From: JACKNG01 sp050184115 | Lineage (GTDB): Bacteria > Pseudomonadota > Gammaproteobacteria > Ga0077536 | Assembly: GCA_050184115.1 (NCBI GenBank) | Contig: JBFXAQ010000005.1 | Span: 62,001 to 126,000, forward strand | DNA length: 64,000 nt | Direction of reading: 5' to 3' | Shown here: in pieces, positions 60,639 to 64,000 of the stretch | Layout: each line of letters starts with the position of its first letter | Position numbering within the stretch: the first letter of the stretch is position 1 | Notes under the pieces: model-generated | Told to the model about the DNA's origin: nothing | The model's database searches: none | The model's input: only the letters and a program-made list of their open reading frames with translations | Position numbers and translations under genes: made by a program

Positions 60639-61532
60639 TCAGGCCGCGCTACGCTGCAAGGCCTCGTCGCGCGCGGCGACCAGGCGCCCGATGGTCGGCC
60701 GCAGCAGGAGCTCGATGGCGAAGCTGAGCCGGCTGGCCGGCACCACCAGGGTGTCCATCTTGGAGACGAAGGCGCCGTCGAGCATGCCGAGCAGGTAGGG
60801 ATAATCGGGCAGCAGCTTGGCGTGGTTCTGCACGTGGATGACGACCATGCTCTCGTCGTAGGCGGGCAGCTCGTCGAAGACGAAGGGATTCGAGGTGTCG
60901 ATGGTAGGCACCGGCTGGAAGTTGATGTCGGTGCGTGAGAACTGCGGGCAGATGTAGTGCACGTAGTCCGGCATGCGACGCAGGATCATCGCCGTCGCCG
61001 CTTCCGTCGAATAGCCGCGCACGGCGCGATCGCGCTGGATTTTCTGCATCCACTCGAAGTTCACGATCGGCACCATGCCGATGAGCAGGTCGACATGGCT
61101 CGCGATGTCGGCCTCGTCACCGACGAAGCCGCCGTGCAGGCCCTCGTAGAACAGCAGGTCGGTCGGCTCCGGCAGGTCGCGCCAGTCGGTGAAGCGCCCC
61201 GGTGCGACGCCGTGCAGCAGGGCTTCGTCCTCGGTGTGGACATAGGTGCGCTGGCGTCCGCGGCCATGCTCGGCATAGCCCGCGAAGAGGGCCTGGAGTT
61301 CCGCCAGCAGGTTGCCGGCCGGGCCGAAGTGGGTCAGGGTCTCGCCGCGACCGGCAGCGCGTGCGACCTCGATGTGCATGTCCTCGCGGTCGAAGCGGTG
61401 GAAGGAATCGCCTTCGACCATCGCGGCGGTGACGCCGACGCTGGCGAAGATGTGCTCGAAGGCCCGTTCGACGCTCGCGCTGCCGGCGCCGGAGGAACCG
61501 GTGACGGCGACGATGGGGTGGAGAACGGACAT
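60639..61532 (-). CDS. prk: Phosphoribulokinase, class I (proteobacterial)
   Basis: A 297-residue kinase that phosphorylates ribulose 5-phosphate to ribulose 1,5-bisphosphate, the committed Calvin-cycle step. The P-loop is VTGSSGAGSASVERAFE (about residues 10-26), followed by GDSFHRFDREDMHIEV with the sugar-binding residues, LLFYEGLHGG (catalytic Asp/Glu region), and IVNFEWMQKIQRDRAVRGYS. The segment FSRTDINFQPVPTIDTSNPF near residue 215 is close to that of the purple-bacterial class I enzymes. Escherichia coli has a PrkB relative of unknown role, so autotrophy cannot be concluded from this gene alone. The ATG at 61530-61532 is divergent from msbA. Confidence 0.93.
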   Translation of the reverse strand: MSVLHPIVAVTGSSGAGSASVERAFEHIFASVGVTAAMVEGDSFHRFDREDMHIEVARAAGRGETLTHFGPAGNLLAELQALFAGYAEHGRGRQRTYVHTEDEALLHGVAPGRFTDWRDLPEPTDLLFYEGLHGGFVGDEADIASHVDLLIGMVPIVNFEWMQKIQRDRAVRGYSTEAATAMILRRMPDYVHYICPQFSRTDINFQPVPTIDTSNPFVFDELPAYDESMVVIHVQNHAKLLPDYPYLLGMLDGAFVSKMDTLVVPASRLSFAIELLLRPTIGRLVAARDEALQRSAA

Positions 61533-61700
61533 GCGGTGGGGCTCGGCAAGGAGGCAGGGGGTGCCCATTGTAGGCGCTCGACGCCGCCGCAGTGGGCCGC
61601 TGGCACCGCGGCGGGGCAGGCGGCATAGTAGGCGCCCGCGCGGCGCGGGCACCTGCGCCGATCGTCCCCCGGAATGATCCCTGGAGCGGTTCCAGAGTCC

Positions 61701-63446
61701 ATGCAGTTGATCGATCCCCGCACGCGGGGCCTCTACCAGCGCCTGCTGCTCTACTTCGTGCCGTACTGGCGCATCTTCGCGTTGTCGGTGCTGGCGATGG
61801 TCGCGCTCGCCGCTACCGAGTGGATGCTGCCGGCCCTGCTCAAGCCCCTCATCGACGAGGACTTCGATCTCGCCGCGAGCCGCCAGGTCCATCTCACGCC
61901 GCTGCTGCTGGTCGCGCTGTTCCTGTTGCGCGGCGCGCTGAGTTACGTCGGCACGGTGGCGCTGGCCTGGGTCTCCCAGCGCACCATGGCCGATCTGCGC
62001 AGCGCCATGTTCGCGACGCTCACGCACCTGCCGGCGCTGTTCTACGACCAGCGCAGCGCGGGCGAGCTGATCTCGAAGTTCACCTTCGACGTCACCCAGG
62101 TCTCGCAGGCCACCACGCGGGTGATCTCGGTGCTGGTCAAGGACTCCGCGGTGGTCGTCGTGCTGCTCGCCTACCTGCTCTACCTCAACTGGCAGCTGGC
62201 AGCCTTCCTGCTGCTCTTCGCGCCGCCCATCGCCTGGGTGGTACGGCGGGTGTCGGATCGCATGCGGCGCATGAGCCGGCGGCTGCAGGAGTCGGTCGGC
62301 GACATCAACCAGGTCGCCGAGGAGGCGGTGCGCGGCCAGCGCGAGATCAAGGTCTTCGACGGTTACGCCTGGGAGAGCGAACGCTTCGACCGCGCCAACC
62401 ACGATGCGCGCAAGTTCCACATGAAGGTCGTGCGCACCAGCGCCATGCTGGTGCCGGTGATCCAGCTGATCGTCGCCGTCGGCATCGCCGTCATGATCGT
62501 CTTCGCGCTCGAACAGGCCGGCAGCGGCGGCATGACGCGCGGCGACTTCATCGCCTTCGTCACCGCCACCGCCCTGCTGTTGCCGCCGGTCAAGCGCCTG
62601 GCCGGCGCCAACGAGTTCGTGCAGCGCGGCCTGGCCGCGGCGGAGTCGGTGTTCAACCTCATCGACAGCACGCGCGAGGACGACCGCGGTGACTTCGCGC
62701 AACGCCTGCGCGGCGACATCACCTTCGCGGACGTCCACGTCCGTTACGGCCAGGCGCAGGCGCTGGCCGGTGTCTCGCTCGACATCGCCGCCGGCGAGAC
62801 GGTCGCGCTGGTCGGGCGTTCGGGCGGCGGCAAGACCACGTTGGTCAACCTCGTACCGCGCTTCTACGCGGCGTCGGCCGGCCGCGTGCTGCTGGACGGG
62901 CGACCGATCGAGGACTACACGCTCGCCGCCCTGCGCGATGCCATTGCCTACGTCGGCCAGAACGTGGTGCTGTTCAACGCCAGCATCCACGACAACATCG
63001 CCTACGGTGGCCTGCGCGGGGCGTCGCGCGAAGCCGTGCTCGACGCGGCGACGCGCGCCCAGGTGATGGCTTTCGCCGCGAGCCTGCCGGAGGGGCTCGA
63101 TACCCGCGTCGGCGACAACGGCATGCGGCTCTCGGGCGGCCAGCGCCAGCGTGTCGCCATCGCCCGCGCGCTGCTCAAGGACGCTCCGATCCTCATCCTC
63201 GACGAGGCCACGGCGGCCCTCGACAACGAGGCCGAGCGCCTCGTGCAGGACGCCATCAACACCCTGCGCCGCGGGCGCACCAGCCTGGTCGTCGCCCATC
63301 GCCTGTCGACCATCGAACAGGCCGACCGCATCGTCGTGCTCGAAGCCGGTCGCATCGTCGAGACCGGCAGGCATGCCGAGTTGCTGGCCGCTGGCGGTGC
63401 CTACGCACGCCTCTACGCGGCCGGTTTCGAGGGCGAGGTAGCCTGA
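61701..63446 (+). CDS. msbA: Lipid A export ABC transporter MsbA
   Basis: ABC half-transporter of 581 residues that flips lipid A-core from the inner to the outer leaflet of the inner membrane. Six helices occupy residues 1-310. The ATPase domain has Walker A GRSGGGKTT, signature LSGGQRQRVAIARALL, Walker B ILILDEATAALD and the His in VVAHRLST. The loop LLPALLKPLIDEDF near helix 1 resembles MsbA (LLKPLLDDGF). I chose the ATG at 61701, but an in-frame ATG at 61674 is also plausible. No lpxK is seen immediately downstream. Confidence 0.92.
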   Translation: MQLIDPRTRGLYQRLLLYFVPYWRIFALSVLAMVALAATEWMLPALLKPLIDEDFDLAASRQVHLTPLLLVALFLLRGALSYVGTVALAWVSQRTMADLRSAMFATLTHLPALFYDQRSAGELISKFTFDVTQVSQATTRVISVLVKDSAVVVVLLAYLLYLNWQLAAFLLLFAPPIAWVVRRVSDRMRRMSRRLQESVGDINQVAEEAVRGQREIKVFDGYAWESERFDRANHDARKFHMKVVRTSAMLVPVIQLIVAVGIAVMIVFALEQAGSGGMTRGDFIAFVTATALLLPPVKRLAGANEFVQRGLAAAESVFNLIDSTREDDRGDFAQRLRGDITFADVHVRYGQAQALAGVSLDIAAGETVALVGRSGGGKTTLVNLVPRFYAASAGRVLLDGRPIEDYTLAALRDAIAYVGQNVVLFNASIHDNIAYGGLRGASREAVLDAATRAQVMAFAASLPEGLDTRVGDNGMRLSGGQRQRVAIARALLKDAPILILDEATAALDNEAERLVQDAINTLRRGRTSLVVAHRLSTIEQADRIVVLEAGRIVETGRHAELLAAGGAYARLYAAGFEGEVA

Positions 63447-63621
63447 CCCGCACTGGTGCGAGGTTCCCACCGCCTGCGCCCCCTCTGCCGCGCGCCGCGA
63501 GACCGCGGCCGTCGAGTGACCGCCCATTGTTCGGAGGGCACGCGCGTGCCGGCGTCGCCGTGCGCGGGATCTTGCTGCGCCGGACGCGACGTCCGCCGAC
63601 GAAGCTGACCGCAATCAGCGC

Positions 63622-63638
63622 GTGCCGACGGTCGGCAC
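63622..63638. promoter_or_regulatory. Palindrome GTGCCGAC-G-GTCGGCAC upstream of the last gene
   Basis: A perfect 8-bp inverted repeat with a single central base, placed 46 bases before the ATG of the partial secreted gene. It could be an operator for a dimeric regulator or a small hairpin in the leader. No regulator is identified. Confidence 0.35.
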
Positions 63639-63683
63639 CGTAGCCTTACCCGTAGCGGTGAAGTCGCCACGGAGGAATGAAGC

Positions 63684-64000
63684 ATGTTGGGCCGGCTGCG
63701 TGTGCTGTTGTTGGTCGTCCTGTTGCCCCTGTCGGCGACGGCCGGCGCCTGGACCATCGGCGATACCTACCTCATGGACGTCGAGTTCCAGCTCAACGGC
63801 AAGTGGCATGCCTATAACAACCTCGCCTTCGGCGATATCGACTTCTACTTCCGTCGCAACGGCGCGATCATCGCCGAAGGCCACTTCGACCAGGGCGTGG
63901 GTGGCGGCGTCAGCAAGAGCGGTGTGTTCAGCAACCTGCCGCTCGCGGCGGCGACCTACAGCGCGCAGATGGTGAACTACTACTTCACCGTGCCGGTCGC
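63684..64000 (+). CDS. Secreted protein of unknown function (3' end outside window)
   Basis: The first 105 residues of a protein with a signal peptide (LLLVVLLPLSATAGA), then an apparently beta-rich mature part: WTIGDTYLMDVEFQLNGKW, AYNNLAFGDIDFYFRRNGA and AATYSAQMVNYYFTVPV. GGAGG and AATGAAGC precede the ATG at 63684. The reading frame is open to the window end. I recognise no family. A perfect 8-bp palindrome lies upstream. Confidence 0.7.
   Translation, partial: MLGRLRVLLLVVLLPLSATAGAWTIGDTYLMDVEFQLNGKWHAYNNLAFGDIDFYFRRNGAIIAEGHFDQGVGGGVSKSGVFSNLPLAAATYSAQMVNYYFTVPV

Noticed and set aside
60639..63614. Minus-strand frame of 991 codons that would extend phosphoribulokinase across msbA
   Set aside because: Only the last 297 codons match the kinase. 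The extension is the antisense shadow of msbA.

Overview
This is a very GC-rich chromosomal window that reads as a gammaproteobacterium outside the enterics. I did not compute the GC content. Block after block follows the gene order known from Pseudomonas and its relatives: the cox cluster; ftsYEX-rpoH; the M16 pair-rsmD-coaD-ferredoxin-ggt-mutM; rpmBG-radC-coaBC-algC-argB; pyrE plus an ExoIII/Crc-type gene; metW-metX-yggU-yggT-proC-yggS opposite pilT-pilU; pyrC'-pyrB-pyrR-ruvX-yqgE-tonB-gshB; and hemCDXY. A class I phosphoribulokinase suggests Calvin-cycle capacity. I cannot name the genus. I saw no rRNA, tRNA, CRISPR array, prophage or complete insertion sequence, and no gene-free gap longer than 300 bases.

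Layout. 1-7042: aa3-type cytochrome c oxidase genes and their assembly factors (ctaD 3' end, a 37-residue assembly protein, ctaG, ctaE, SURF1, an SCO-like protein, ctaA, ctaB). 7066-10563: rpoH and ftsYEX on the minus strand, with an exact CIRCE operator across the rpoH promoter. 10744-16571: an M16 protease pair, rsmD, coaD, ferredoxin and gamma-glutamyltransferase, closed by a 24-bp perfect inverted repeat of REP type. 16664-20481: mutM overlapping a Gld-type ABC transporter (GldG, GldF, GldA-like). 20573-23911: a lone hydantoinase A protein and a fatty-acid desaturase. 24015-31403: ribosomal proteins L33 and L28, radC, coaBC, a membrane-anchored AlgC, argB, slmA and a secreted coiled-coil protein. 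31495-31637: a MITE-like element. 31654-37626: pyrE, exonuclease III, and the yggS-proC-yggT-yggU-metX-metW operon. 37837-41194: three tandem PilT-family retraction ATPases. 41275-47651: a less conserved stretch with a cytochrome c-DUF3365 fusion, small secreted proteins and lipoproteins, a cupin, a GFA-fold protein, a hydrolase, an alkyltransferase-like protein and a thioredoxin-fold protein. 47808-55408: a minus-strand operon for pyrimidine synthesis plus housekeeping genes, including an inactive dihydroorotase homologue and a PyrK-type flavoprotein. 55584-59647: hemCDXY. 59682-64000: a ParA ATPase, phosphoribulokinase, MsbA and a partial secreted protein.

How the parts fit together. The cox and hem clusters supply the oxidase subunits, heme A and the tetrapyrrole precursors. 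The pyrB-pyrC'-pyrR block and pyrE supply pyrimidines. AlgC and MsbA serve envelope polysaccharide and lipopolysaccharide. The Pil ATPases power retraction of type IV pili whose other genes lie outside the window. The most unusual regulatory observation is the HrcA operator (CIRCE) on the gene for the heat-shock sigma factor itself. The window's less conventional content is in the orphan or modular genes: the HyuA protein, the Gld-like transporter, the second PilU paralogue, the 42-46 kb cassette and the PyrK-type protein.
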